Below the pieces are notes generated by a model that was given only the letters and a program-made list of their open reading frames with translations, was not told where the DNA came from and made no database searches. From CAITZA01 sp937915285 (GTDB taxonomy: Bacteria; Desulfobacterota; Desulfomonilia; Desulfomonilales; Desulfomonilaceae): 64,000 nucleotides of DNA. Positions 8,633 through 16,156 of the stretch are shown here, in pieces; within the stretch, counting starts at the first letter, position 1, and each line of letters opens with the position of its first letter. The stretch is taken from the NCBI GenBank assembly GCA_036821825.1, contig DAISIV010000010.1:1-64000 (forward strand), read 5' to 3'. The position numbers and the translations under genes are program-made.

Positions 8633-9198
8633 TGCAATTCCATTCCTGACTGAGTTTCATATGTGTCAACCTGGTCACCGAAGACTGTCCAGCCCTCGAC
8701 AGCCTTTCGGCCAAAGAGTTCAATTCTGGGCTTCGGGCTGACTCTTTCAATTATGTCTCTCACAGCGTCCGGCTTTTCACTGTGACGGCCTCTGGCAAGT
8801 GACATCCATGACCTCATACTGTGATCCGAGAATGTCAGCTTGCCCCTGACGCCAAGGAGCATTATTTCATGCGATATCCGCCAGTAATTGCCCAATCCCA
8901 TCTCCGGCTTGCACCATACGAACATGCCCTTGTAGTCGAAGCCCCAGCCATCCATGAGTGTCAGGGCGTTCTTGAGAAACGGGGTAGTTGTCCAGAGGTG
9001 GAGATGTGATTTTGGCAGGGCCAGCCTATCTATCGGCAGACTGGCTATCTCATTCATGGTCATTGTCTTATAGTGGTTTGATGCGGCCCCCTTCTGTCGC
9101 TTCTTGAGATAGTTCCACGGAGGGTCCATATACAAGGTCCCGAAGGCTTGACGGTAGGCCAACTGGTTAAGTTCCTCAATTGATCGAATCACCTGCAT
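8629..9198 (-). CDS. MT-A70-family adenine methyltransferase
   Basis: A 189-residue protein with the MT-A70 hallmark DPPWNY near residue 25, followed by SHLHLWTTTPFL, FDYKGMFVWCKP and the C-terminal KPRIELFGRKAVEGW motifs. In phages this family methylates adenine N6 in DNA using SAM, which can mask sites from host nucleases. It is the second DNA methyltransferase of the element and differs in class from the SPPY enzyme at 4820-5611. The 5' end overlaps the preceding gene's stop by ten bases. Confidence 0.85.
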   Translation of the reverse strand: MQVIRSIEELNQLAYRQAFGTLYMDPPWNYLKKRQKGAASNHYKTMTMNEIASLPIDRLALPKSHLHLWTTTPFLKNALTLMDGWGFDYKGMFVWCKPEMGLGNYWRISHEIMLLGVRGKLTFSDHSMRSWMSLARGRHSEKPDAVRDIIERVSPKPRIELFGRKAVEGWTVFGDQVDTYETQSGMELQ

Positions 9199-9539
9199 TT
9201 TATCGCCATACTGGGGGTGTACAGAGTGATCCCGTTTACCCTAATCTCACTGACGATTGGAGTCACGGAAATGACTTCAACATTTGTCCCTTGTGGCACA
9301 TGAATGGCGTTACCCTGGAAAACGTCTGCCATTCCCATGGTCATGACCTGATCAGTCATACCGTCTGAGGCCACATAAACACGTAACAGCGCAATGACTC
9401 TCTCAGGAGATGTCCACGCCAGAATTGGCTCTGTAAGACGGCATGAGGATGCCCAAACGGTAGAAGTCACTAATGTGAAAAGCAAAAGACAGACACCCAG
9501 GGTCAGACCTGGAGTCATTTTAGCGTTTCGATTTGCCAT
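9189..9539 (-). CDS. Secreted or periplasmic hypothetical protein
   Basis: A 116-residue protein with a clear signal peptide: basic N-region (MANRNAK), hydrophobic core LTLGVCLLLFTLV and an A-S-S cleavage-like site near residue 31. The mature part is beta-rich and includes two cysteines that may form a disulfide. The ATG at 9539 is backed by GGGAGGT nine bases upstream; an ATGA-overlapping ATG at 9518 is an alternative. An exported protein amid DNA-metabolism genes is out of place and might be a morphon (a gene expressed from the prophage) or an exclusion factor; function is unknown. Confidence 0.55.
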   Translation of the reverse strand: MANRNAKMTPGLTLGVCLLLFTLVTSTVWASSCRLTEPILAWTSPERVIALLRVYVASDGMTDQVMTMGMADVFQGNAIHVPQGTNVEVISVTPIVSEIRVNGITLYTPSMAIKCR

Positions 9540-9856
9540 TGCTTGTTGACCTCCCTGACAACCTTGAAAATGAATGGGAAGATGTTATTGGCGAGTTTGA
9601 TCTTGACCCTGGCGTCATCTCTCCAGAATCCCTTTACCTCGTGGAATTCCACCTGCAGTTCTGAATTGATCACCATAAAATCGGGGGTGTATGTTGTGGA
9701 TGGCGCCAGGATGAGTCTGACGCCTTCAAACATCCACAACCTGATGTCACCGGCGAGGCGTAGTTTATCCAGATGATCTGCGTAGCGTCTTTCCAGTCGG
9801 TTCATCGTGTCGTTTTTCAGCGCCGAGACCGAATGTAACTTTGCCAAGCTCCTCAT
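9515..9856 (-). CDS. DUF1064-family nuclease-like phage protein
   Basis: A 113-residue protein with the DUF1064 pattern: ERRYADHLDKLRLAGDI, then YTPDFMVI and FHEVKGFWRDDARVKIK. The PDF...E.K arrangement fits a minimal PD-(D/E)XK nuclease core. These phage proteins are thought to process recombination or replication intermediates. The start is uncertain: ATG at 9856 lies directly on a GGAGGT site, and ATG at 9805 would leave an intact domain. Both overlap the upstream small gene. Confidence 0.65.
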   Translation of the reverse strand: MRSLAKLHSVSALKNDTMNRLERRYADHLDKLRLAGDIRLWMFEGVRLILAPSTTYTPDFMVINSELQVEFHEVKGFWRDDARVKIKLANNIFPFIFKVVREVNKQWQIETLK

Positions 9857-10007
9857 ACCTCCGCTCTGACCGCTCGAAATACCTGAGACACAACTTCAGG
9901 AACAGTCTGGTGTCAGTCGCTTTTTCAGCCGTCGTTTCCTGACGTTTGATGATTCGCTCTATATGTCTGAGAATGACTTTGGGGTCATCTATTCGATCCA
10001 CTTTCAT
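9765..10007 (-). CDS. Small helical hypothetical protein coupled to SSB
   Basis: An 80-residue, charged, mostly helical protein (VILRHIERIIKRQETTAEKA). Its ATG overlaps the SSB stop as TGATG, supporting co-translation and a role near SSB. No family recognised. Confidence 0.5.
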   Translation of the reverse strand: MKVDRIDDPKVILRHIERIIKRQETTAEKATDTRLFLKLCLRYFERSERRYEELGKVTFGLGAEKRHDEPTGKTLRRSSG

Positions 10008-10399
10008 CAGAACGGAACCTCCTCAAACGGGTTTACACCGGGAGAAGGCTCCTGTTTGCGCTCTTTTGGAATCCACGGGATGATATCCCTGGCTTTTACA
10101 AAGGTTACTGTCTGTCTCGCTCCGGACTGGTTTTCAAAATCATATGAGCTGATTGAACCCTCGACATAGACGTAGTCGCCCTTGAGCAGGTTCATGGCTT
10201 TCTCGGTGTGCTTCCCGGTAACCTGGATTTTGTGCCAGATTGTCCGGTCGCTGTATTCGTCGTTTCCACCGCTGGTGACTTTCTGCCACTCTGTCGTGGC
10301 AAGGCTCAGCCATACAGCGCTGTATTCGTTTTTCTTCCTGGTTTCCGCGTCACGTCCCAGGTGACCCATTAGAGTCACTTTATTGACCGATTTGGGCAT
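10007..10399 (-). CDS. ssb: Single-stranded DNA-binding protein
   Basis: A 130-residue SSB of usual phage length. The OB fold shows VNKVTLMGHLGRDAETR at the N-terminus, WHKIQVTGKHTE, and LLKGDYVYVEGSISSYDF. The tail ends FEEVPF, the acidic/aromatic tip by which SSB recruits partner proteins. It coats single strands during phage replication and RecT-mediated annealing. The start is supported by GGAGGAAAG. It overlaps the upstream nuclease gene by 20 bases. Confidence 0.9.
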   Translation of the reverse strand: MPKSVNKVTLMGHLGRDAETRKKNEYSAVWLSLATTEWQKVTSGGNDEYSDRTIWHKIQVTGKHTEKAMNLLKGDYVYVEGSISSYDFENQSGARQTVTFVKARDIIPWIPKERKQEPSPGVNPFEEVPF

Positions 10400-11621
10400 T
10401 CTTTCCTCCTAGCAGGCCGAATGTTTTTTTCAATTGGGGTCGGCTTGACGAAAGGATCTGGTTTTTAATTTCAGCTAATGCTTTTGGCAATTTCTCGACA
10501 GAACTCCTTGAGATGTTAATGGCACGGGAAATGTCGGAATAAGTGAGATTGTTTGTCAGCAGGATTTCCAGGGCCTTTTCCTTGTCAATCTGGATGTCCT
10601 GTTTAAAATGCCATCCATAGGATTCTTCGTGCAGGTTGATAGGGCCATTGGTTTCGGCCCATATTTTGAGCTTTTTCTCCACCTCCTTCATACCGGCCTC
10701 CAGTTGCAGGACTGCGTCATAAGCCATGGAGGCCAGGTCGTGACTCATACTGTTAATGAAGTCCGGATCGCTATTTTTCAGGAACGCCAGAAAGGCGTAT
10801 TTAATTAGCGGTTCGGCCTGATGGGCTTCACCGGAAACTGGCACTATCTGGGGCAGATTTCTGGTCAATGGACATACGTTCCCACGAAAGTCGCATGGCG
10901 ATCCGAACCAGTTCCTGCAGTGGCTTCCTGGACGGGGTCTTGGTGATGTTCGGTCGATCTTTTTGAGAACCTTCTGCAGGTAGTCAACCAGTGGATTTGA
11001 GTTTTTACCCCGGATCTGGGACCTCTTGCCGGATGGGTCTGTGACATGCAGGGACGTGGACCCGTTTTTCCTTTTTCGCCACTCGTAGAGATATTCGTAG
11101 CGGTTACCCGAGCGGCAGAAGTAACGAACGAACCTTATGCGTTCATATTCAGGTTGGGCGGCTTTGGCCAAGAGTCCGGCGTAAAGATGCCGCTCAAAAA
11201 CATCGTCATATTCTGTCATGCCGGTTTTAAGGTCATCGACCAACAGTTCATCGGGAAGGAATACGACCTGGTCGAGGTAACCGTAGGCTGCGGCCTCATC
11301 GTCGGTTTCCACGCAGTTCCCTTCTGCGTCAATCTTTACATGCGCTTCTGTCAGTTTCTGGAATTCAGGTCCGTGGAAAGGGTCGTTGAGGACGGTTCTC
11401 TCGAGAAGGTTAGCCATTTCAGGGTCATCTGTCTGGCTGATAGCGTCCTCGAGAGTCAGTTCACCATCCTCGATCTTCTCCCTGAGCGTATGAATGAGCT
11501 TGCCACGCTGGGCCATGAAATTCGATGGTCTCTCAAACCCCAGATTCTTGAAGGCGTGCGCCCTGAACGGGCAGACCAGGAATACCGAATATGTGCTTTT
11601 GCTCAAGGGTTTCAGAATCAT
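10380..11621 (-). CDS. PD-(D/E)XK exonuclease with C-terminal cysteine cluster
   Basis: A 413-residue RecB/Cas4-like nuclease. The N-terminus has LSKSTYSVFLVCPFRAHA, including the first cysteine, then a GxxxH-type QRGKLIHTL; the core shows GYLDQVVF and LLVDDLKTG (the D...D-x-K pattern). Near residue 235-255 are further cysteines (SHCRNWFGSPCDFRGNVC), as in Fe-S nucleases of the AddB/Cas4 type. In phages this partner resects DNA ends for a RecT-type annealase, whose gene overlaps its start as ATGA. The C-terminal 130 residues include a helix-turn-helix-like segment (LTYSDISRAINISRSSVEKL), an unusual addition. Confidence 0.75.
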   Translation of the reverse strand: MILKPLSKSTYSVFLVCPFRAHAFKNLGFERPSNFMAQRGKLIHTLREKIEDGELTLEDAISQTDDPEMANLLERTVLNDPFHGPEFQKLTEAHVKIDAEGNCVETDDEAAAYGYLDQVVFLPDELLVDDLKTGMTEYDDVFERHLYAGLLAKAAQPEYERIRFVRYFCRSGNRYEYLYEWRKRKNGSTSLHVTDPSGKRSQIRGKNSNPLVDYLQKVLKKIDRTSPRPRPGSHCRNWFGSPCDFRGNVCPLTRNLPQIVPVSGEAHQAEPLIKYAFLAFLKNSDPDFINSMSHDLASMAYDAVLQLEAGMKEVEKKLKIWAETNGPINLHEESYGWHFKQDIQIDKEKALEILLTNNLTYSDISRAINISRSSVEKLPKALAEIKNQILSSSRPQLKKTFGLLGGKNAQIGQ

Positions 11622-12646
11622 AGGTATCCATGCTCCCTCAGTTTCTCAATCATGGTTGTCCTCATGAACTGTCTGAGATCCTCGATACGGTCTTCAGGGC
11701 AATCCTTGATAGACTCGACATTCAGGAAATCCAGGCATAGGTATTTGCAATAATCGAAAATGTCCGGATCAACGTCGGGTTTCATCTTTCTCAAACCATC
11801 AGGGATCATCGCTATGAGGTCCTCAATGGTCTGTTTCCTCCTGGTCGGATCAATTTCGTTATCGATGGCGCCGTCGCCTGTGTCCTGATCCGCCGCTTGA
11901 ACCACTACTGGGGTGATCTCAACGTCTGTGACATCGTCTGTCGCAGGAATCTGCTTGTTGGATTTGCCGGACTGTCCATTCTGGTCGATGGATGGCTTTT
12001 TGGGTCTGAAGTCCTTCAATGACGTCTTGACTGAGACGGTCTTTGGGGGAATACCCTGAGTCATTACCTGGCCCATTTCCTCACTGGTGTAGATTCCGCT
12101 GAGGTCCTGCGGAAAAGCCTTTCTCAGCGCCATTGACTCGGCGCATTTCAGGAGCATGACATCGGGCATGGTTGCCCATAGACCTGTTGGTCGGCCGTCA
12201 TAGGTCCTGGCGTACGAGGAATAGAGAGCTGTGGCGATTTGTGGCTGGGGAAACTCGGTGTTTATAACCGATATGGTGGCTGAGACTATCTGATCAGCTT
12301 CGCTCGGGTCGTATTCTTCGTGGGGAATGACATGCTTTTGGCCATTTTTGTCCTTGATGGTCAGTCGGGGATTGACTGATCCGCCATATTTACCGCTTTT
12401 GGAGGCTATCAGCCTGAGTCCGTCGATGGAGGTCTGGCTGACTACCGTCCTGCGACCCTGTTTGTCAGTGTATGGAATGAAAAATATCTGCTTGGACTCT
12501 ATGTCCAGGTTTCGTCTTCTTGCCAGACGGTATGCCACTATTGCTTCTTCCTCCGTTAGACCCGAAAACACCGTTTTCATGAAGATGTCTTTCAGATCAT
12601 GGGGAATGGAGACGGGTTGTTCCGGACCTGTTTTCTGCAAATCCAT
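11618..12646 (-). CDS. RecT/Bet-family single-strand annealing recombinase
   Basis: A 342-residue protein with the Bet-type RecT signature: SQTSIDGLRLIASKSGKYGG (about 70-89), LWATMPDVMLLKCAESMALR (about 157-175) and KAFPQDLSGIYTSEEMG (to 192). The family pairs complementary single strands made by a phage exonuclease; the nuclease is encoded immediately downstream with an ATGA overlap and SSB follows. The C-terminal 130 residues are acidic and less conserved, typical of a partner-binding tail. An AGGAGGAGA site precedes the ATG. Confidence 0.9.
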   Translation of the reverse strand: MDLQKTGPEQPVSIPHDLKDIFMKTVFSGLTEEEAIVAYRLARRRNLDIESKQIFFIPYTDKQGRRTVVSQTSIDGLRLIASKSGKYGGSVNPRLTIKDKNGQKHVIPHEEYDPSEADQIVSATISVINTEFPQPQIATALYSSYARTYDGRPTGLWATMPDVMLLKCAESMALRKAFPQDLSGIYTSEEMGQVMTQGIPPKTVSVKTSLKDFRPKKPSIDQNGQSGKSNKQIPATDDVTDVEITPVVVQAADQDTGDGAIDNEIDPTRRKQTIEDLIAMIPDGLRKMKPDVDPDIFDYCKYLCLDFLNVESIKDCPEDRIEDLRQFMRTTMIEKLREHGYL

Positions 12647-12647
12647 T

Positions 12648-12881
12648 TCAGTTCTCCTCCTCGTCTAAATTCAGGCTATTCAGGACCATCCTGTTGTAAA
12701 TGTCCTTGCTGACGCCGTGTTTGCATCCGACGCATCCGTACGGATTGAGGGGCGTTTCAGCCCGACGCGTGAATAATATGGCCCTGGATCTGGCCCTGCA
12801 GGCTTGACGCGTTATCCTTGCAATTGGGCAGTCTTCGACCAGGGCATGCTGGTTCAGTTCCAGCCATTCCGATGGAGTCAT
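12648..12881 (-). CDS. Small hypothetical phage protein with Cys pairs
   Basis: A 77-residue protein with four cysteines (DCPI, QACR, GCVGC), the last two forming a CxxC, so a zinc site is likely. It sits just upstream of RecT in the same operon with a one-base spacer. No family recognised. Confidence 0.5.
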   Translation of the reverse strand: MTPSEWLELNQHALVEDCPIARITRQACRARSRAILFTRRAETPLNPYGCVGCKHGVSKDIYNRMVLNSLNLDEEEN

Positions 12882-12967
12882 AATTTCTCCCGACTTGATT
12901 CAGATAATGTATTGAGGTTCAATTCTCCCTGATCCCGTCCCATGGACGCAGGGATAGAGGTCTGGGC

Positions 12968-13225
12968 CTATTTCGAACAGGTAGGCTGTCGACGGTTTCT
13001 CACCTCATAAGGCCGCACAATTTTTTGATGGAAGATTAGATTCCTGTTTGAGTGGTTGTTGTTGGAATAGAGAAAGAGATCAATGAATTCTTCGGTAATT
13101 CGTAATGTTCTCCTTCCTTTTGTTGCGCAGACATTGATAGCGTGAAGCTTGCCGTCATGGATGAGCTTATAGACTGTCCTGACTGAAACTCCAAGTCTTC
13201 GGGCTACCTCGGATGTTTTTAGCAT
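12968..13225 (-). CDS. Excisionase/MerR-type HTH protein
   Basis: From the ATG at 13225 the protein begins MLKTSEVARRLGVSVRTVYKLI, the standard helix-turn-helix of the excisionase (HTH_17) family, followed by a wing (GRRTLRITEEFIDLFL). I prefer this start over one at 13264 because the GGGGGT just before it acts as ribosome binding site and the upstream gene ends at 13230. It may bend DNA for excision or regulate the leftward operon. A second protein of this type is encoded at 14541. Confidence 0.7.
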   Translation of the reverse strand: MLKTSEVARRLGVSVRTVYKLIHDGKLHAINVCATKGRRTLRITEEFIDLFLYSNNNHSNRNLIFHQKIVRPYEVRNRRQPTCSK

Positions 13226-13229
13226 TGAT

Positions 13230-13445
13230 TTACCCCCACATGAGCCAATCGGGCTCAACTCCAAGCGCCTGTGATATCCTTGCCAGCGTCATCGGAGAGG
13301 GTGTATTCCCCTGACCGGGGTTTAGCCCATTGTCGGCGGCCCGCCACATGGATATCTGCTGATGCTTGCATCCGATACGCGCGGCGAACCGCCTATCGCT
13401 TTCCGAAGGCCTCCGGAACTTTTCCAGGCGCTTGTAGAAAGACAC
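13230..13445 (-). CDS. Cro/C1-type repressor, first gene of leftward operon
   Basis: A 71-residue helix-turn-helix protein: RRFAARIGCKHQQISMWRAADNG is the DNA-binding unit and TLARISQALGVEPDWLMWG the following helices, as in small XRE/Cro proteins. It starts with GTG and reads away from the repressor-like gene at 13584. In lambda-like switches this position belongs to Cro, which lowers repressor synthesis and starts lytic growth. Confidence 0.7.
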   Translation of the reverse strand: MSFYKRLEKFRRPSESDRRFAARIGCKHQQISMWRAADNGLNPGQGNTPSPMTLARISQALGVEPDWLMWG

Positions 13446-13469
13446 TTTTGTCCCTACTGATAATAAATC

Positions 13470-13498
13470 TTGACAATAGGATTTCGAAATTGGATAGT
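13470..13498 (+). promoter_or_regulatory. Candidate rightward promoter for the repressor-like gene
   Basis: TTGACA at 13470-13475 and GATAGT at 13493-13498, spaced 17 bases, point toward the gene at 13584. The -35 is perfect, the -10 matches four of six consensus bases. It lies in the divergent switch region. Confidence 0.45.
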
Positions 13499-13550
13499 GT
13501 CAGGCATCAATTACATGACTGACTCCCCACCCCTCGCTGATTTCAATAAC

Positions 13551-13566
13551 GTAAGGAATACCTTAC
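13551..13566. promoter_or_regulatory. Palindromic operator GTAAGG-AATA-CCTTAC
   Basis: A perfect 6+6 inverted repeat with a 4-base centre. It overlaps the -10 of the candidate leftward promoter and ends 17 bases before the repressor-like GTG start. Its place and symmetry suit a dimeric phage repressor. Related GTAGACCTTACA sequence recurs near 14370, possibly a second half-site. Confidence 0.5.
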
Positions 13567-13583
13567 AAAGATAGAGGTGTCAA
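13555..13583 (-). promoter_or_regulatory. Candidate leftward early promoter
   Basis: On the minus strand TTGACA (13583-13578) is followed after 17 bases by TATTCC (13560-13555), which falls inside the GTAAGG/CCTTAC palindrome. Transcription would run into the Cro-like gene and the long early operon. A repressor on the palindrome would block it. Confidence 0.5.
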
Positions 13584-14168
13584 GTGAAAAATTCAAGTGA
13601 TATCGCACAATTCCCATGGGCGGAAATTATCAGTAAATACAGATCGGAAAACGAGTCAGTCAGAAGCTTTTGTTCACGAATGGGACTTAACCATCATATT
13701 TTTCGATCATGGGAGAAAGGAGAAAAACCGTCTGTAAAAAGCCTCAACAAGATCAAGGATAACCTTTCCATGTCTTATGAAGATTATAGGGAACTGCTCA
13801 GGCTTTGCCACAATGTGGAGCCTACAGAGTCCACCTACCAGTACGCACACGTCGAAAAGGACGGACTTGAACCGACCGACCTTCCTTACACTTACTTCTG
13901 CAAGAGGCTGTTTTTTCTGAAACCCAGGAATGAATCTTCCAGCGACTTTCTGGAAAGACTTGAAATATCACCGCAGGAATGGATGGAGTGGATGAGGGAG
14001 CCCCAACCGAACATCAGGATGGACCGGCTATGGAGTATCTTTACCCGGCTGGGCTATGACAAGAGCAGCCAAATGATCCGGTGGCTTTTAACTGATGACT
14101 GTCCGTTGGAGGAAGTGGAGAGGGAGGTTAAAAGGGGCAGGAAAAATGCAAATTCAGGTTCACGGTAA
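13584..14168 (+). CDS. Putative phage repressor (HTH regulator)
   Basis: A 194-residue protein with a GTG start preceded by AGAGGTG. The N-terminal 60 residues include an HTH-like segment (SVRSFCSRMGLNHHIFRSWEKG) and there is a second, weaker HTH-like repeat near residues 115-150 (SSDFLERLEISPQEWMEWM). Its divergent position opposite a Cro-like gene across a palindromic operator suggests the lysogeny repressor. No LexA/S24 protease domain (as in lambda CI) is seen, so induction would differ from RecA-triggered cleavage. Confidence 0.6.
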   Translation: MKNSSDIAQFPWAEIISKYRSENESVRSFCSRMGLNHHIFRSWEKGEKPSVKSLNKIKDNLSMSYEDYRELLRLCHNVEPTESTYQYAHVEKDGLEPTDLPYTYFCKRLFFLKPRNESSSDFLERLEISPQEWMEWMREPQPNIRMDRLWSIFTRLGYDKSSQMIRWLLTDDCPLEEVEREVKRGRKNANSGSR

Positions 14169-14540
14169 CAAGATAAAGGAGCAGGAGCATCCTGGGACTT
14201 GAAACAACAACGAAGACTGATTGTATGCGAACATTTTTATCTACAGCGTTTTTAAAAGACCTTTTTCAGACTTAGCAAAGTATCACATTTAACCTAACCA
14301 ATAGAATTACTACAACAGGACAGCCGGTGTGGCGGGATAGCTGAGCATCAAGCAAAAAATAGTTGTAATGTAGACCTTACATAGTGTATGTTCCCGGCAT
14401 CACACGCCGACAATTTTCCGAACCGGTCATCTGGGCCAAATCACGAGGGGCAGTTTGCTCCTATCAATGTGTCGTTATTAAGCTTCAGGTGTTGGTCCGG
14501 AATACTCACATTGAATCAAGTGGCCATAAGGGGGTGGGAC
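14169..14540. other. Intergenic region before excisionase/integrase genes
   Basis: No gene with clear coding quality is seen. The stretch is AT-rich in part and probably carries the promoter of the 14541/14894 pair and Int/Xis binding sites. A TGTAGACCTTACATAGTGTA segment at about 14371-14390 contains a short dyad (TGTA..TACA) and resembles the 13551 operator half-site. Confidence 0.3.
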
Positions 14541-14903
14541 ATGGGAAGGTTCTCGAAAGACGCTCTTGAAAATGCTACCGTTTTGTCTGAGAGTCACGTC
14601 GCCGGTAAATCGTTGATGACCCCGGATGATCTAGCAAATATTCTCTCTGTTAACAGGCAAACAATTTTTAGATGGGTAAGGGAAGGAAAACTGGGTTGCG
14701 TAAAATTGTCCTACAAAAAACGAAGATTTACCATGGGTCAAATCCAGGAATTTGTTGACAGGCATACCATTTCGCCGCCCAAGTCAGTTGACAATGTTCA
14801 ACCAAAAGATTTTATAATACAGCCAGCAAAACAGAACATCAGTTTAAACAACACAGGGGATACTGCCAGAGTTATAAGAAAGGAGTTAAGCTCGTGGCAG
14901 TAG
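14541..14903 (+). CDS. Excisionase-like HTH protein upstream of integrase
   Basis: From ATG 14541, supported by AAGGGGGTG, the protein has about 120 residues. Residues about 27-70 (LMTPDDLANILSVNRQTIFRWVREG and YKKRRFTMGQIQEFVDRH) form the HTH_17 excisionase/MerR-like fold. A longer frame reaches back to 14388 but lacks support. It overlaps the integrase start by ten bases, so the pair is co-translated, unlike many phages where xis lies apart. Confidence 0.7.
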   Translation: MGRFSKDALENATVLSESHVAGKSLMTPDDLANILSVNRQTIFRWVREGKLGCVKLSYKKRRFTMGQIQEFVDRHTISPPKSVDNVQPKDFIIQPAKQNISLNNTGDTARVIRKELSSWQ

Positions 14904-16096
14904 TAAGGAGAAACGGAGCATGGTTCATTTATTTCAGGCCTTTTCACGACAGAAAAATTGGTGTTAAGTTGCTCAACGTTACGGGAAAGAAGGAAGCCAG
15001 CCGTATTGAGATTGCTATTCTTACAGCATGCAGGAGTGGGAATTATTCAGGCCTTGATTCCATCTCCCGTGAAACCTGCATCCGGATGTTTAGCAATCAA
15101 CAATGGGAACTTCCAACGCAACTTCGCCCCGAGGAGCAACTGAAGGAGATCACATTGTGGGACGCCAGCAGACTTTTTCTGACGTATCCTGGAATAAGGA
15201 CTAATGCAAACCGATGGAGATACGAATGCGCCCTGGCTCATGTTATAGAAAGGCTGGGGAAAGACACTCCGATCAAATCTATCTGGATTCCAGTGCTGAA
15301 ACAATACCAGACGGATAGAGTAAGCGAGGACCTGGCTGCTCCTGCAACAGTAAACAGGGAACTAGGCACTTTGTCACGCCTATTTGGTGTCTTGATTGAA
15401 AACCAGTTGCTAGAGGTAAATCCGGTCCGTCTGGTTAGGAGCCTTTCGTGCAAATCCGGCCTGAGGGAAGTCTATTTGAGCTTCCAGGATGTCAACGCCA
15501 TTGCTGGACGTTGCCCCGAATGGTTTCGACCCATGATATGGACAGCTTATTATACGGGGATGAGACGTGGCGAGTTGCTTGTTGTCACCAGGCGGCAGAT
15601 AAATCTAAAAACCAGACTTATTTTTCTTACCCCTGAGCAGACCAAAGAAGGAAATCCAAAGAGAATTCCGATTCACAAGGAATTGGTCCCGATTCTGAAT
15701 GACCTTCTAAAAGTGACCGTGATTGGGAACGATCGAGTTTTTTTGATTCAGGATCATAACGGTATCCGTCCGGTTGGAAGCGAGTCCTTCAAGAATTGTT
15801 GGCCGAGGGCTCTCGCATCGTTGAAAATGAAAAAACCGTTGCCGAGATTCCACGATCTGCGCCACACCTGGAGGACCAATGCCAGGCGTTCGGGGGTCGA
15901 TGCCCAGATAGCAGAGTCCATCATCGGTCACTGGTTTAGGGGTAAATCGGTTAATGACCGGTATGGTCGAATTGGAAACCATGAGTTGATAGACGCAATA
16001 GACAAGATGTCTTTTGACCACGGGGACACCGAAATCTTAGTATCGGCCCAGGGCAACAATAGTTCGGTTGATAGAAAAATGGTAACTGGATGGTAA
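14894..16096 (+). CDS. int: Tyrosine-recombinase integrase
   Basis: A 400-residue integrase with a GTG start. Catalytic residues are visible: Arg224 in YTGMRRGELL, a lysine in the beta-hairpin TPEQTKEGNPKRIPIH, His320-x-x-Arg323-His324 in HDLRHTW, His346 in IIGHWF and the nucleophile Tyr357 in DRYG. The N-terminal arm-binding and core-binding regions are present. It joins the element's attP to a host attB, most likely the 3' end of the adjacent tRNA-Val gene 60 bases away. Two 10-base direct repeats TGGTAACTGG overlap its 3' end (16080-16100). Confidence 0.92.
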   Translation: MAVVRRNGAWFIYFRPFHDRKIGVKLLNVTGKKEASRIEIAILTACRSGNYSGLDSISRETCIRMFSNQQWELPTQLRPEEQLKEITLWDASRLFLTYPGIRTNANRWRYECALAHVIERLGKDTPIKSIWIPVLKQYQTDRVSEDLAAPATVNRELGTLSRLFGVLIENQLLEVNPVRLVRSLSCKSGLREVYLSFQDVNAIAGRCPEWFRPMIWTAYYTGMRRGELLVVTRRQINLKTRLIFLTPEQTKEGNPKRIPIHKELVPILNDLLKVTVIGNDRVFLIQDHNGIRPVGSESFKNCWPRALASLKMKKPLPRFHDLRHTWRTNARRSGVDAQIAESIIGHWFRGKSVNDRYGRIGNHELIDAIDKMSFDHGDTEILVSAQGNNSSVDRKMVTGW

Positions 16097-16113
16097 CTGG
16101 AGGTCCATTTAAG

Positions 16114-16140
16114 AAAAAAGGCCGTGCGCCTGCACGACCT
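16114..16140 (-). terminator. Intrinsic terminator downstream of tRNA-Val
   Basis: Read on the minus strand: stem AGGTCGTGC, loop AGGC, stem GCACGGCCT (one G-U pair), then six T. It lies between the tRNA 3' end and the integrase stop and would end tRNA transcription before it enters the integrase antisense. Confidence 0.7.
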
Positions 16141-16156
16141 AACTTATTGATTTTAT

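Larger units (their letters stand above)
1..16156. mobile_element. Right part of an integrated temperate phage/phage-like element
   Basis: The block holds an integrase next to a tRNA-Val 3' end, two excisionase-like HTH proteins, a divergent repressor/Cro-type switch, RecT, SSB, an Fe-S PD-(D/E)XK nuclease, a primase-helicase, a sliding clamp, a nucleotide enzyme and DNA methyltransferases, nearly all in one coupled minus-strand operon. This is the early/replication half of a temperate phage or a phage-derived element. Structural, packaging and lysis genes are not visible, and the far attachment site is not inside the window, so the left boundary is unknown and the element could be a defective prophage. 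The right boundary is placed at the tRNA 3' end by the usual habit of tyrosine integrases, not by seeing both repeats. Confidence 0.85.

Noticed and set aside
4820..9198. Restriction-modification system
   Set aside because: Two DNA methyltransferases are present but no restriction endonuclease gene is recognisable, so they are taken as orphan phage methylases.
10380..11621. Cas4 as part of a CRISPR system
   Set aside because: No repeat-spacer array or other cas genes are present; the RecT neighbour shows it is a phage recombination nuclease.
14328..14350. GGCGGGATAGCTGAGC resembles the tRNA-Val 5' end
   Set aside because: Similarity covers only about 16 bases with mismatches and no anticodon or T-arm follows, so it is neither a tRNA nor an att copy.
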